The notes: generated by a model from the letters alone, not told the origin. A stretch of DNA of 64,000 nucleotides from Lutjanus erythropterus (GCA_020091685.1 CM034594.1:5268903-5332902), one strand, 5' to 3'; counted from the stretch's first letter, positions 41,101-48,092 are shown. Numbers and translations: made by a program.

Positions 41101-43353
41101 TCATCATGGCAGTGGGGGAGGGGGGTCAAGTAAAATGGGGTTGAGTTTAGCCTCTAGCTCATGCCGTAGCCAGAAGGACATTTCAGATCCCAACCTGTGT
41201 AATAAAGCTTCCTTCTCCTCTGAATCTACTGAGCACATTCCACTGTGTTGGCCTGCTCTCCTTGCAGGTATGTGGGATTCAGGTTGGAAGTGACGTGATG
41301 CATCAGCTTCACTTCTCTGTTTCACTGCCAAAGTACGTCAAATTGAGAATAGAAACCTCTTTATTCTCCAGGTAGAAAAACATAAGGGAATTCATGGTAG
41401 GGAAGATGCAATAACAACATATTGACAGATTATATCACAATGGATTAGGAAGGTACAGGCTGATCCTTCTCTGCCATTTAGCGTTCTTCTTCAAGCCATG
41501 ACACATGTTATTTAGCCTGCTTGTCTTAGCAACAGTGTCCAATCTTCAAGTTTAAGTTGACAGATGCCTTAGATAAGGTGATTACTCGACGAAGCTAAGG
41601 TTTTGTCTAAATCCAGAGATTGTTTTAATAGGTGTAGGAGAAGGTTAGCTTTAAAGGCTTAGCGCTAATAGTGATGTTGAAAGGTGTACAGGGATCACAG
41701 GCGACTGCTCCCTGGCACACAAACAGTGGCAGACCGGCCTCCTCAGTCCTCCTTGGACAAGTAGTACTTTACTGTCTACAGAGAACTCCATTACCCATGC
41801 TGAGATCAGCAGAGTTTCCATCAAGATCTGATGTCCTTCCTTAGTAATTAGATTGTATAACACAGTTATTATTACTGAGCACATCACCACAAAGAAGTGC
41901 TTTACTTGGACCATGTAAAACATATTTTCATCATCAGACAGATAGCCGGTTGTGTTTCAGAATCAGATCATCACAACCAAATTAAGAAGCTTTACCAAAA
42001 TGTCTATTACTCAGAAGACAAGGGGTGTAAGAAACTTGGACCTGCAACAGTTAATCAGTTAATAGATATTAAATTAATTGCCAACCATTTTGATAATCAA
42101 TTAACAGGTTTTAGTTGTTTTTTTGTTTTTCTAGGAAAAAGAAACACCAAAATTCTCTGATTCCAGCTTCCTAAATGTGAATATTTTCTGATTTACTTAG
42201 TCATCTCTGACAGTAAACTGAATATATTTGGGTTTTGGGCAAAAACAAGACATGTGATCAATATTTTTCCCCATTTTCTGACATTTTTATAGACCAGCAG
42301 TGTTGTAGAACTGCAACTAATAATCGATTAGTTGTCAACTATTGATTTAATCAACAACTATTTTGATAATTGATTACTTAAGACATTTTCTGGTTTCTTT
42401 AGTCCATTATGACAGTAAACGTTGGGTTATGTCATCATGGACTTTTAGAAACATGATAGACATTTTTCAACATTTTCTGGCATTTTAGGGTAAAACAACT
42501 AATCGATTAATTAAGAAAATGACTGACAGTGTTGTGTGTCTATCTTCACTGTTCTAATTGCATAAAAAGTTAACCTTTAAGCCAGATTTATGCATATGAT
42601 GGTGTATTCTCAGTACTAGGCCAGCTTTCCTAAAATTAGATTAAAAAATAGCAATATTTCGTCTTACTTAGATTGCAGTGTACTGAATTGTAACCCCTGT
42701 ATCATGATAGATACTGTAATATCACATTCTGGCAAATACAAGCCATACAGAAGACTTAACTTCTGCTTATGGAGTGAGGACTGAAGAAAAAAGTATTCAT
42801 CGCCAAAATAGTTGGCAATGAATACAATAGTTGATAACTAATTGATTAACCAACCAATCGTTTTGGCTTCAATCTATGGCTGTCTTAGTTTTTTAACCTC
42901 ATAATATGTTGATATGGCTTAATTCTTGTCTTGTCCTGTATTAACCACTGCATCACAGTAAATTCTGAATTATCTGAACTTCAGACTGTCTTAGGTGCTC
43001 AAATGTTGGCTTTTACCCATTTGGTCATTAAGTCCACATTACTGATGATTATTTATCAAAAATCTCATTGTCTTAATGCTTAGGGGAAGCACCAATAGTC
43101 AGCCCTACAATGTTGTCACAATATCTATAAATGCCAATATCAATCATTTGGTCAATCATATTCTGATATTAGAGTTTGCCCATATGGACAGCAATCACAG
43201 CAATCAACTAAATCAAGAAACTTGAACAAACTGTTATACATTACCACTCTGGAGGCTCGATTTGTGCATGCTGGGGTGCAGACAGTGCATTAATAGAAAA
43301 TAAAAGGAGCGTATACTGTACCTGTCAGTGAAGCTGGACTGTGTGTCACTCAT
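1289..43353 (-). CDS. arhgef12: Rho guanine nucleotide exchange factor 12 (LARG), N-terminal 22 coding exons, gene continues past the left edge
   Basis: LARG activates RhoA downstream of G alpha 12/13-coupled receptors and plexins. Joining 22 minus-strand exons gives 721 codons plus 2 bases with consistent phase at every junction: 43322-43353, 21855-21875, 19816-19907, 12621-12719, 10762-10811, 10403-10460, 10137-10309, 9271-9348, 8564-8683, 8011-8118, 5473-5607, 5109-5213, 4787-4897, 4565-4663, 3927-3969, 3509-3614, 3006-3143, 2856-2888, 2095-2209, 1840-1945, 1517-1720, 1289-1427. The domains are a basic N-terminal tail (1-48), PDZ (about 50-126, GFGLTV at 63-68), a helical linker (176-241), an RGS-homology domain (about 343-545) and a Ser/Pro linker. 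ARHGEF12 is preferred over ARHGEF11 because of CVIIQKDENGFGLTVSGDN and SRPAHLAAFLHHV, where ARHGEF11 differs. The DH and PH domains must lie left of base 1. I cannot tell whether this is the a or b teleost paralogue. Introns not listed separately below hold only AT-rich sequence or simple repeats. Confidence 0.97.
1517..1720 (-). CDS. arhgef12: arhgef12 coding exon 21, Ser-rich linker
   Basis: Residues 608-676, from VGKALDGRPRPQKQLSQPTL to YSSDTSRDTDLG. It is Ser/Thr rich and fits the poorly conserved linker before the DH domain. A competing frame is also open, but phase from exon 20 selects this one. The acceptor is TGTATTCAG and the donor TTGG|GTGAGC. Confidence 0.9.
1738..1766. repeat. (GA)n simple repeat
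   Basis: Purine tract of GAGAGG and GA units just upstream of the exon 21 acceptor of arhgef12. On the coding strand it reads as (CT)n, so it can serve as part of the polypyrimidine tract. Confidence 0.85.
1840..1945 (-). CDS. arhgef12: arhgef12 coding exon 20, post-RGS linker
   Basis: Residues 573-608. KSIKTEKEGEEKVKKPRFPS followed by ILGPQRRPSR matches human SMKKDKEGEEKGKRRGFPS and ILGPPRRPSR. It is a basic patch likely to be disordered. The acceptor is AAAATACAG and the donor TCAG|GTGAGT. Confidence 0.96.
2095..2209 (-). CDS. arhgef12: arhgef12 coding exon 19
   Basis: Residues 534-572. TTMQYVIYTYMKHLGVRVKE then RVRINFLPKIK aligns with human STMQYVILMYMKHLGVKVKE and RGRIGFLPKIK. This is the last helix after the RGS-homology domain. 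The acceptor is TTCATTTAG and the donor AAG|GTACTT. Confidence 0.97.
2856..2888 (-). CDS. arhgef12: arhgef12 coding exon 18 (33 bases)
   Basis: Residues 523-534, LTTQTTEEEK plus split codons on both sides. It replaces human LMTAQAVEEDKSS at the same place. The acceptor is TTGTTTATAG and the donor ATG|GTAAGT. It is phase-symmetric (2 to 2) and divisible by three, so it is also skippable in frame. Confidence 0.92.
3006..3143 (-). CDS. arhgef12: arhgef12 coding exon 17, end of RGS-homology domain
   Basis: Residues 477-523. RQKRSMGLTVAEVELARLDQ and ERERSYAENIITKIEDIL align with human RQKRSMGLTLAESELTKLDA and EKERTCAEQIVAKIEEVL. The segment is strongly helical and charged. The acceptor is ACATGCAG and the donor CCT|GTAAGT. 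Confidence 0.97.
3509..3614 (-). CDS. arhgef12: arhgef12 coding exon 16, RGS-homology
   Basis: Residues 442-477. RRRTELIPEEINRQHVQTLQ then DIQKNLEDFR aligns with human KRRPELIPEDLHRHYIQTMQ and EVQRHLEDFR. The acceptor TTTACAG is immediately preceded by an alternating (GT)n/(GC)n tract at 3620-3660 instead of a normal polypyrimidine tract. The donor is TTTAG|GTAAGC. Confidence 0.96.
3619..3660. repeat. (CA)n with an embedded (CG)n core next to an exon acceptor
   Basis: About 41 bases of alternating purine-pyrimidine, including a GCGCGCGCAC core, end within a few bases of the exon 16 acceptor AG at 3615-3616. Such tracts can adopt Z-DNA and are length-unstable. Confidence 0.95.
3927..3969 (-). 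CDS. arhgef12: arhgef12 coding exon 15, RGS-homology
   Basis: Residues 428-442. NLKVSVPESISADL plus the first base of Asp442 matches human HLKVSVPDEMSADL. The exon is only 43 bases. The acceptor is TTCTACAG and the donor CTTG|GTAAGT. Confidence 0.95.
4565..4663 (-). CDS. arhgef12: arhgef12 coding exon 14, RGS-homology core
   Basis: Residues 395-427. LCYLYADFYKQTNSKETRR followed by VFMDLHTFFIDRGA aligns with human LCYLYSDLYKHTNSKETRR and IFLEFHQFFLDRSA. The acceptor is TGTCCACAG and the donor GCA|GTAAGT. Confidence 0.97.
4787..4897 (-). CDS. arhgef12: arhgef12 coding exon 13, RGS-homology core
   Basis: Residues 358-394. NGQCNSFNSIEQLKSRPAHL and AAFLHHVISQFDPAPV align closely with human LARG (SIELLKSRPAHLAVFLHHV). 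This distinguishes the gene from ARHGEF11, which has DLEKLKSRPAHLGVFLRYI. The acceptor is TTTGTTTCAG and the donor GTG|GTAAGA. Confidence 0.97.
5109..5213 (-). CDS. arhgef12: arhgef12 coding exon 12, entry to RGS-homology domain
   Basis: Residues 323-357. It ends with STQIIGAEDDYFDSDQEQ, matching human APHIIGAEDDDFDTEHEQ. In LARG-family proteins this acidic stretch is the N-terminal extension of the RGS-homology domain that contacts the G alpha subunit. The acceptor is TCTCCTCAG and the donor CAG|GTATTT. Confidence 0.96.
5473..5607 (-). CDS. arhgef12: arhgef12 coding exon 11, variable linker
   Basis: Residues 278-322 in phase 0, starting ISRGFGPGSPESLCPRESS and ending with SPEAEDATDL. It is Ser/Pro rich. 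A different frame is open for longer, but phase 0 is the one that joins exons 10 and 12. The acceptor is CACCTTCAG and the donor CTG|GTAGCT. Confidence 0.85.
5608..8010 (-). other. arhgef12: arhgef12 intron 10
   Basis: The intron is 2.4 kb. Beyond the hAT-like element at 5805-6641 I see only AT-rich sequence and short chance reading frames. Confidence 0.7.
5805..6641. mobile_element. hAT-like non-autonomous DNA transposon
   Basis: The 837-bp element lies in arhgef12 intron 10. It begins TAGGGATGTG and ends GGAACATCCCTA, giving short terminal inverted repeats TAGGGATGT. It is flanked by a nearly perfect 8-bp duplication, ATCAACAC (5797-5804) and ATCAACAT (6642-6649), the length typical of the hAT superfamily. 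No transposase frame is present. Confidence 0.8.
8011..8118 (-). CDS. arhgef12: arhgef12 coding exon 10, variable linker
   Basis: Residues 242-277, an acidic Pro/Ser/Thr-rich linker (EAVPGGEADDGSMFEPEPTP). Sequence similarity to the mammalian protein is weak here. The call rests on good splice signals (CTCGTAG acceptor, CCT|GTAAGT donor), an open phase-0 frame of 36 codons and position between certain exons. Confidence 0.85.
8564..8683 (-). CDS. arhgef12: arhgef12 coding exon 9, coiled-coil
   Basis: Residues 202-241. LLKDIQEAKKHIPQLQGQL aligns with human LLKEIQEAKKHIPQLQEQL. The region is rich in heptad-like Leu/Ile and charged residues. The acceptor is CTGTATAG and the donor CAG|GTAAAG. Confidence 0.96.
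9271..9348 (-). CDS. arhgef12: arhgef12 coding exon 8, coiled-coil start
   Basis: Residues 176-201. NQKVDFLQKMLSREQQELQ aligns with human NQKVEILRKMLQKEQERLQ and begins the helical linker between PDZ and RGS. The acceptor is TTCCCACAG and the donor CAG|GTTAGC. Confidence 0.96.
10137..10309 (-). CDS. arhgef12: arhgef12 coding exon 7, last PDZ strand and linker
   Basis: Residues 118-175. SGSYVALTVLGRPPG completes the PDZ domain, followed by a low-complexity Ser/Pro linker (SISSPNSPAAERPYSPQD) with several Ser-Pro sites. The donor TGG|GTACGA is slightly off consensus but keeps phase 0 into exon 8. Confidence 0.95.
10403..10460 (-). CDS. arhgef12: arhgef12 coding exon 6, PDZ end
   Basis: Residues 99-118, VNGTLVTHSNHIEVVKLIK plus the first base of Ser118. 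The His of THSNH is the usual class I PDZ position at the start of helix alpha-B. The acceptor is GTCTTCCAG and the donor T|GTAAGT. Confidence 0.97.
10762..10811 (-). CDS. arhgef12: arhgef12 coding exon 5, PDZ middle
   Basis: Residues 82-98, DGAAMRAGVQTGDRIIK, identical to the mammalian LARG segment as I recall it. It covers the PDZ alpha-A helix and the GDRIIKVNG strand. The acceptor is TTTGCCAG and the donor AAG|GTATTG, ending in phase 0. Confidence 0.97.
10812..12620 (-). other. arhgef12: arhgef12 intron 4
   Basis: A 1.8 kb intron splitting the PDZ domain. It is AT-rich with no repeat family I recognise and no further exon. Confidence 0.6.
12621..12719 (-). CDS. arhgef12: arhgef12 coding exon 4, first half of PDZ domain
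   Basis: Residues 49-82. The segment LVQRCVIIQKDENGFGLTV, then SGDNPVFVQLVKE, holds the PDZ carboxylate-binding loop GFGL (63-66). In mammalian LARG this PDZ binds C-terminal tails of plexin-B and the IGF-1 receptor. The acceptor is CACTTGCAG and the donor GAAG|GTAAGA. Confidence 0.97.
12909..13392. mobile_element. Inverted-repeat element, CTTTATTTGA termini
   Basis: The left end has ACTTTATTTGAAGGGGTGTG; the right end, reverse complemented, has ACTTTATTTGACGGTGTGAA. The interior is rich in ATGACA/TGTCAT motifs, as in a common fish family of this type (from memory). A LINE- or SINE-like tail (TTTTGAAAAGTGGTACATAA, about 12975-13085) seems inserted in it. Confidence 0.65.
14620..14800. repeat. 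Purine-rich, G-run-rich stretch
   Basis: The plus strand is about 180 bases of mostly G and A, with many runs of three to six G (GGGGTGGGGG, GGGGGGAGGGG). It lies in intron 3 of arhgef12 and is therefore C/T rich on the transcribed-sense strand. It could form a triplex or G-quadruplex. Confidence 0.75.
15168..15896. mobile_element. Non-autonomous DNA element with GGGCTGAACAATT termini
   Basis: It begins AGGGCTGAACAATTTTGAAA and ends AATTGTTCAGCTTT, an inverted-repeat pair common in fish DNA. It carries a pure A tract of about 27 (15185-15211) and an internal segment beginning AGGGATGGGTATCGTTAGG that looks like a second family nested within it. Confidence 0.65.
16720..16806. mobile_element. 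3' end of an ATTGCAGCCCTA-type MITE
   Basis: Contains CAGACATTTTATAGACC and ends TTAATTGCAGCCCTA, matching the terminal part of the copies at 40422-40702 and 55041-55290. The other end is not recognisable. Confidence 0.55.
17718..17800. repeat. (CA)n microsatellite
   Basis: About 80 bases of CA dinucleotides interrupted by a few CATA units, in arhgef12 intron 3. It generates cysteine/valine-rich chance reading frames on the minus strand. Confidence 0.97.
19816..19907 (-). CDS. arhgef12: arhgef12 coding exon 3
   Basis: Residues 18-49. The segment TSSILSKDHPPDKKPKSDK followed by NEFDPTG aligns with human GSILNRESPTDKK and HDFDPTD. The acceptor is TTCCTCTAG and the donor ACAG|GTAACA. It ends in phase 1, which joins directly to exon 4 in frame. 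The tail is basic and rich in Ser, Lys and Pro, probably disordered. Confidence 0.95.
20025..21170. mobile_element. Copy of the GGGATGCAC...GTGCATCCC host element, with another element inside
   Basis: Right part 20840-21170 matches 40165-40828: shared blocks include GGCAAAATGCTCTATAA, TTAAATCATCCATCTT and AAACTACAGGTT, ending ATCCATATCACGCATCCC. The left end GGGGTTGTATGATAA resembles the other copy's GGGATGCACGATAA. The region 20046-20793, with CAGGGTAGAGCTGTAACG and TTCACAGCCCTATGG ends, appears to be a separate inserted element. Confidence 0.5.
21855..21875 (-). CDS. arhgef12: arhgef12 coding exon 2 (21-base microexon)
   Basis: A clean acceptor (TTTATCTTGCAG) and donor (GTAAGA) bracket 21 bases. 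In phase 2 they complete Arg11, then encode FPKKAN and begin Arg18. The result DRFPKKANR aligns with human DRFPLKKPIRH at the same place. The exon is divisible by three and symmetric in phase, so it can be skipped without a frameshift. Confidence 0.92.
22153..22189. repeat. (TG)n microsatellite
   Basis: About 16 uninterrupted TG units in intron 1, close to the arhgef12 microexon acceptor (277 bases further down the minus strand). Confidence 0.95.
22740..23256. mobile_element. GCAAGTG-family element, copy 1 (inverted)
   Basis: Reverse complement of the family seen at 33909 and 39550: GTCAGGCAAGTAAATCTGGC near its left side, and ACTGGGCAAGTGAAAAAG then GTGAATCCTG at its right end. Ends are imperfect inverted repeats. 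Confidence 0.7.
28045..28405 (-). mobile_element. tRNA-headed SINE of fish type, full length or nearly so
   Basis: On the minus strand it starts GGGGTGGCAAGGTGGTAAAG, continues GTTAGCACTGTTGCCTCACA and has a B-box-like GAGTTCGAATCC. The body follows with CTTTGCATGGTCTCCTC, GGTACCCTGGCTTCCTC and CAGTCCAGAGACATG. The tail has GGGTGTACAGCTCCCCATTA and then AGGATAAGTTACAGTTATAG. This layout is that of widespread fish SINEs with a LINE-shared 3' tail. Confidence 0.88.
28413..28440. repeat. (GTTT)n simple repeat
   Basis: Five to six GTTT units directly beside the SINE head on the plus strand. Confidence 0.9.
30194..30985. mobile_element. Second copy of the 5805-6641 hAT-like element, inverted
   Basis: It starts TAGGGATG and shares internal blocks with the first copy in reverse orientation, such as CAGTGTGGCTAACATTAGCA and GATAAATAGTTTAACT. 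The right end is diverged and only approximate. Confidence 0.6.
32098..32129. repeat. (CA)n microsatellite
   Basis: About 16 CA units in arhgef12 intron 1. Confidence 0.95.
33909..34366. mobile_element. GCAAGTG-family element, copy 2
   Basis: Left side GGGTTCAACATTTATG then TTCACTTGCCTGGATGAGCA. Right side ACCGGGCAAGTGAATTGC, then TTTTACTTGCCCCAGAC and a GCTAATCCCTG end. Repeated ACTTGCC/GGCAAGT blocks near both ends make it nearly palindromic. Confidence 0.7.
35697..36208. mobile_element. Short inverted-repeat element (GGGTAATCTCAC / GTGAGATTGCCCCCC)
   Basis: Left end GAGGGGTGGGTAATCTCAC and right end AGTGAGATTGCCCCCCAT are imperfect inverted repeats about 510 bases apart. No coding capacity. 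Confidence 0.6.
38125..38580. mobile_element. Fragments of two MITE families
   Basis: 38125-38270 has TTTTGATAATCAATTAACCC and a GTAAATTGAATGTTC core, as in the 42040-42300 copy. 38330-38580 begins CTAGGCAATATTATC and ends CATATTGCCCTATT, resembling the GGGCTGGGCAATAT family. Both are degraded. Confidence 0.45.
39550..40057. mobile_element. GCAAGTG-family element, copy 3
   Basis: Starts CAGGGTTCAACGTTAATG and ends GTTGAGCTCTG; the ends are imperfect inverted repeats (CAGGGTTCAAC / CAGAGCTCAAC). Internal AGTCAGGCAAGTGAGTTGCC matches copy 1 in reverse. Confidence 0.75.
40422..40702. mobile_element. ATCGATTA-type MITE inside the host element
   Basis: Begins AGAGCTTGATTAATCGATC and ends TAATCCTTAGCTGCAGCCC. 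Internal ACATTTTATAGATGAAATGA and GATTAATCAATAAAG are family hallmarks. The copy at 20840-21170 lacks it. Confidence 0.75.
42040..42300. mobile_element. ATCGATTA-type MITE
   Basis: Starts GACCTGCAACAGTTAATCAG, contains TTTTGATAATCAATTAAC and CTCTGACAGTAAACTGAAT, ends near ACATTTTTATAGACC. Confidence 0.7.
42307..42530. mobile_element. ATCGATTA-type MITE, adjacent to the previous copy
   Basis: Starts GAACTGCAACTAATAATCGA, contains ATTTTGATAATTGATTAC and ends AACTAATCGATTAATTAAG. It abuts the 42040-42300 copy head to tail. Confidence 0.75.
43322..43353 (-). CDS. arhgef12: arhgef12 coding exon 1 (start codon)
   Basis: The start ATG is at 43353-43351. It encodes MSDTQSSFTD plus two bases of Arg11, matching the human start MSGTQSTITDR, and ends at a GACAG|GTACAG donor. 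Only 32 coding bases are present, so this exon is invisible to length-based ORF calling. Position -3 is C, a weak Kozak context, but homology fixes the start. Confidence 0.93.
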
Positions 43354-43829
43354 TGGGCTTCCTGTTCTAGATTTGCAGCAAATTATATCCGATTAACATT
43401 TTCCAGAGTGTGATGAGGCGATTTCCTGGCGCGTCCTTCTCTGGCATTCGTCTGAAGTAGGCAAGGCTTTTGACAAATGGTGTATGGAGAATAAATTAAT
43501 TGTATGACACTGCTGGGTTGTTGCAGTGGCACGTCCAAAAACACTGGAGGAAACAGAAAAATACTGCCTATAGCCAATACTCCTTGTCAGAAATGCAACA
43601 GCAGGAAGGAACAGTGCAGACCTTAAAATTTAATCAGGGCCTCTGTCGTATTAGCTGTACAGTCAGATGATATCCTCCTAATATTTTGGCAATAAATACA
43701 CTGCGCCAGCTGGCACAAGTTGTCGTGCATGTATGAACTCCTTGTGAATCCTTTGCATTCACATCCCAGTTTTCCTTCCGCAGATGTGAAATGTGTAAAC
43801 AAGCTGTATATCCAATGTAACAGACACCT

Positions 43830-44760
43830 TGGCCCGGCGATGTCTGCCACCACCCCTGCAAGCTCGGCTGACTGAATGGCCTCGGTTCCTAAATGATCTT
43901 TGAAGATGCTGGAAATTCCTCCAGTCCCATTTGGTATTCCCTGCTCCCAGAAATGCCTGCTGCTGCTGCTGTCTGTGGCTGCGGGGACGACTCTCCCGTG
44001 ACCATGAGAGAGAATCGCTTAGTTTAAACGAGCCGTTAGCAAAACAACCGCCGCTAACGTTGGTAAGATTCAAGAGGAAAATTCATTAAATGGTGGATTA
44101 ATTTAAAAAAAAATACATTGGGTGTCGTTGAAAATCCGTTCTCACGGTAAAAGCTGGCCGTTGACTCTCGCCTGCTACCAGCTAACAAAACAGATGAGCT
44201 CTTTCAGCAAAAAACTTTGCTTCGTGTGCTCTTGTTTCGAGTGCAAACTAAGCAAACTCCCGTTCACAACAATGAGCCGGCCAACCACCGAAAAATATAT
44301 ACACAACACGGCATGAATGTTGGCTGGCTCGTCTCCGTGTTATGTCCTTCAGAAAGTCTCCTTGAGGACAGAAAATCCAGTGAAGTCGGTGAGTTAGCAG
44401 CGGCAGCACAGCGCAGCAGCGCTCCTTGACTCCATGTTTCCAGAATTCAGTCGTTTCTCGGCAGAATTCCCGTGGATGGGAGCAGGCTAGCTATGTGGCC
44501 AGCTAACGGGACAGAAAGTAACACCAGTCCGCTGTAAACAACGACAAAAAACGCCGAGGTGCCGCAAAACTTTTAGCAAACACCGAACGCGGTTTTTTTC
44601 CAACGCAAGACGGTATTTGTACAAGAATATAACTTGCGGAAAGGTTCCCAAAATCCCACTTTCTGCCGCTAGCAACGCCCTAGCCAGCTAGCTGCTCTGC
44701 TCTGCTCTGCTCTGCTCAGTCCACCAGCCAGCGCTGCCTTCACTAACCACTTCCGCCGGG
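43830..44760. promoter_or_regulatory. arhgef12: CpG-richer 5' region of arhgef12 (promoter / 5' UTR zone)
   Basis: Against AT-rich surroundings this stretch is clearly richer in G+C and CpG (GCCGGCCGTTGACTCTCGCC-like density, CCGCCGCTAACG, CTTCCGCCGGGAGATGGG). It lies just upstream of the start-codon exon. No TATA box stands out. Whether the 5' UTR is continuous with the exon at 43353 or spliced cannot be decided here: an AATCTAG acceptor-like site precedes the ATG. Confidence 0.65.
44693..44716. repeat. (TCTGC)n pentanucleotide repeat
   Basis: Four to five tandem TCTGC units in the CpG-rich arhgef12 upstream region. Confidence 0.9.
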
Positions 44761-44960
44761 AGATGGGAAAACTCACTCTGTTTCAGCATGATGTTACAGA
44801 ACAGTGCTGCTAAATAACATCAAAGTATTAGCAACTATTAGTAATAGTAGTATAATGTTCACTATTTAATGCATTCTTGCAGTATATAGTATATAGTATA
44901 GTAATAGTAGGTTTACGCTTAAATGTTATATATTATGTTATATATATGTTATATATTAAC

Positions 44961-45256
44961 CCTGCTAAATCAATCAATTTATTGACAAAAAATAATCAAG
45001 CAACAGTTTGGATAATTGAATAATCATTCAAGCATTCTTAAAAGAAATTCACCGGTTCCAACTTTTCAAATGTGCTTGTTTTCTTAATCGTCTAGGACTG
45101 TTAACTGGATTTCCTTTAAAAATTAAACATTTGAAGACAGACGCTGGGAACTTATGCTGGACATTCCTTAGTATTTGTTGACATTTTGTAGACCAAGTGA
45201 TTACTCGATAAAGGCAGATTTATCAATAATGAAAATGAGTGTTAGTTGCGGGTCTA
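44961..45256. mobile_element. ATCGATTA-type MITE, diverged
   Basis: Starts CCTGCTAAATCAATCAATTT, contains GTTTGGATAATTGAATAATC and GACATTTTGTAGACCAAGTG, and ends GTTAGTTGCGGGTCTAA. Confidence 0.6.
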
Positions 45257-46289
45257 ATGTTCAGTTAATAAGTTAATTAGTCGAACTGATTAGTTGACTA
45301 ATTGGTTGTTCAGCTATTAAACATAGACAAAGTCAGAGATGGAAACAGTGAATAAAAGGGGCATCATGTTATGTGTTAGTCAATCAGGCTAAATGATTTG
45401 TTGATAGTAGGGTTGATTAAAAAAAAATGCTATCTTTGACCAAATACTTCAATACTGATATGCATTCACATCTCAGTTCAGTATTGTGACCGGGGGCTGA
45501 TAATGGGTTCTTTCACAAAATATTAACACAATGAGATTTTTGAAGAATAGTTATTAATAATGTGGTTATAATGTGGTTATAATGGCTAAGTGGATAAAGC
45601 AAGAGTCTGGTAAATTCACAAAATTTCATCACTTTTCTATAATGTGGGCTTTAAATCCAGGAAAAGACAATACTTCGGAGACATCATGTCAACATCCAGA
45701 CTATAACACAATATCTAGTCTCATATCACAATATCAGTATAGTGAAATATCAATATATTGCCCAGTGTTAGGGTATAGCGGTACCTTGGGTTTGTCCCCC
45801 CCTACACCCTTGTATATGAACTATATGAATAAAAAGAGTCTGGCACCTTAAATGCTGTGTGTCAGACTTAGAATGATAAATTGATTTGACTAATAAATAA
45901 GGAACTGAATCAGCAACAATCTAGATTCAACAAAATTTAAAACAAAAGGTTGGGCCCTGCTATAAAATGATTGACGATGATGATTATTTAAACACTACAC
46001 AATAACATTATAACACATACACAAAAAAAGACCATGAAGATGTAGAAAAAAATGATTGTCACTAGTGATTAATGTCAGTTGGAGTGTTAGTCTCACAAAA
46101 TTAAACATTTGAAGACATTAACTTAGATGACTTGGTAAATTAGTTGATCAGCTAATTAATTATTCAACTATTAAACGTGGACAGCATCTGTTTAAGAGAG
46201 AGAGATGAGAGAGAAAGAAATAGATGTTATGTTTAGTCATCAGTTAGACTAATCGATTTGTCAGTAGATGGGAAATGAGTCAGCATCAA

Positions 46290-46500
46290 TTTAGACAAAT
46301 GATTATTCATCTTGATCAGTTGTCAAGCAGAACATTCTGATTCAAGTTTCTTGAACACAGACACAGTGACAGGCATTTCTTTTGTTTGTTTGTTTGTTTG
46401 TTTAAGCTATTTTCTAGTATTATATAGACTAAACAATTGCATTGATTGTAAAAATCAATAGATGCATTGATAATGAAAACAGTCATTAGTTACAGCCCTA
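46290..46500. mobile_element. ATCGATTA-type MITE, partial
   Basis: Ends ATGAAAACAGTCATTAGTTA then CAGCCCTA. It has a (TTTG)n insertion at about 46380-46402 and TATATAGACTAAACAATTG in the interior. Confidence 0.6.
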
Positions 46501-48092
46501 ACTGTATCGATAGATGTTGTTGGATTGTTTGCTTTTCCATGGCAGGGAAACCAGTCTTAAGCATTTTCCAGCAAGGAGGCATTTTCCTTTAGGTGGTCGA
46601 TTAACTTGATGATTGTGTGTGTTGTGTGATTATTTGATGCTTTTCATGGCTCTCTGCCTGTCTGTGGTCGGTCTGGGGCTGGGAGACTGTCATTATGTTC
46701 ATTATTTACAGCTTACAGTCCAGTCCTTTGTCCATCAGCCACAAGAAGACACTCCTACTCTGATGAAACATCCTTAACTCATCCACAGAGAAGGCTTGAA
46801 AGACAACAGAGACAAAACACTCAAGTGGCTGCATGCCTGCGTGACTGTAAGAGACAGATCATGGAAATGCAAACATACTTAAGTCTGTATTGACGTTTAT
46901 TCATGTCTTTGTATTTATTTGTTTAAGAAATTCACCTATATAAAATGCAGAGTCAGTGCAGGCAAGACTTCAAGTCAGAGATCCATATTCAGTGCCATCA
47001 ATGCAATCAATATTCATGCTTTTAGAAGTCCATTGAGTGTATGTTTTTCAATTACTGTAGGCCTTAATGTGCTTTTAGAATAGAAAATGTACATGATATC
47101 ACAACACTGATTGATGTCTAAATTGATTTTTTCAACAGCACATATAAATGAAAAACAATATAAATACAGTACTAAAAGAATAACAAAGGGAGGCCAAAAG
47201 CCTAAGAAGTTAATCATGTGTCCCCCCCAGTTATAACGTGCGGCAATCAAAATGAAAATAAAACCACTGATTACAATTTTAAGTCCAAATATTTAGTTTC
47301 AAAACCTGAAGTCATTGTTTCTATAACCAACATCTCAAACAGATAAACTAATATGAAAAAGTGTGAAAATATTAAATACAAATAATCATAACAAAATAAA
47401 AAACTAAAAAATAATCATAAAGCAAACCTTAACTATTAAAACAAATATGCATTACCAGTGTAGGATATGGTTAATGATGGGTGTTCAAAAGGCCATTTTC
47501 TGCACCACAATGAATCTGTCTGAGTCCTACTTAATTTTAAATAAATAAATGTGTACATGAGTGAGATATGTGTAATCTTTCTTACCTTCTCTCAATCTGT
47601 TTTGTTTGTTTGTTTGCATCATGTCTGAAATGATACACTGTGTGATTATCTTCACTGTGTCTGTCCTCTTTTATTATTTATTTTTCTGGCAGCTGAAAAG
47701 AGCAACAAAACTAAAACTGCCTTTTGCTCATTTGCTTTATTTTTACTTGACAATGCTGTAAACTTGTTTTTTCCATCTCCAAATGACTGTCCTCATGTTT
47801 CTTCACTGAGGATTCATATATAATTGATATGACACCATCATGTGGTCAGCTTAGGTAATTTCAGCCTCAGTCCAATAATACATCTGAGAATCTGTGGCCC
47901 AAAGATAGTCGGGCTTTTATGAGAGGATTCACTAATACATTTTTCACAAATAATCTTTTTTAAAACATATTTTCCAGGCTTGCAGGTCCTGCTGGACAAG
48001 GGCTAATTTATTAATTTATTTCTGTTATGTGTATGTGTTCTCTTCTTTCTAAATGAGTTGGGGTGGGGTGTGTGAATGTTATCGTTTTTTGA

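Larger units (their letters stand above)
21876..43321 (-). other. arhgef12: arhgef12 intron 1
   Basis: A 21.4 kb intron between the start-codon exon and the microexon. I found no other exon or RNA gene. Its recognisable content is transposable elements (listed separately) and microsatellites. A G+C-richer patch at about 29330-29600 has no coding support and could be regulatory, but nothing visible proves it. Confidence 0.8.
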
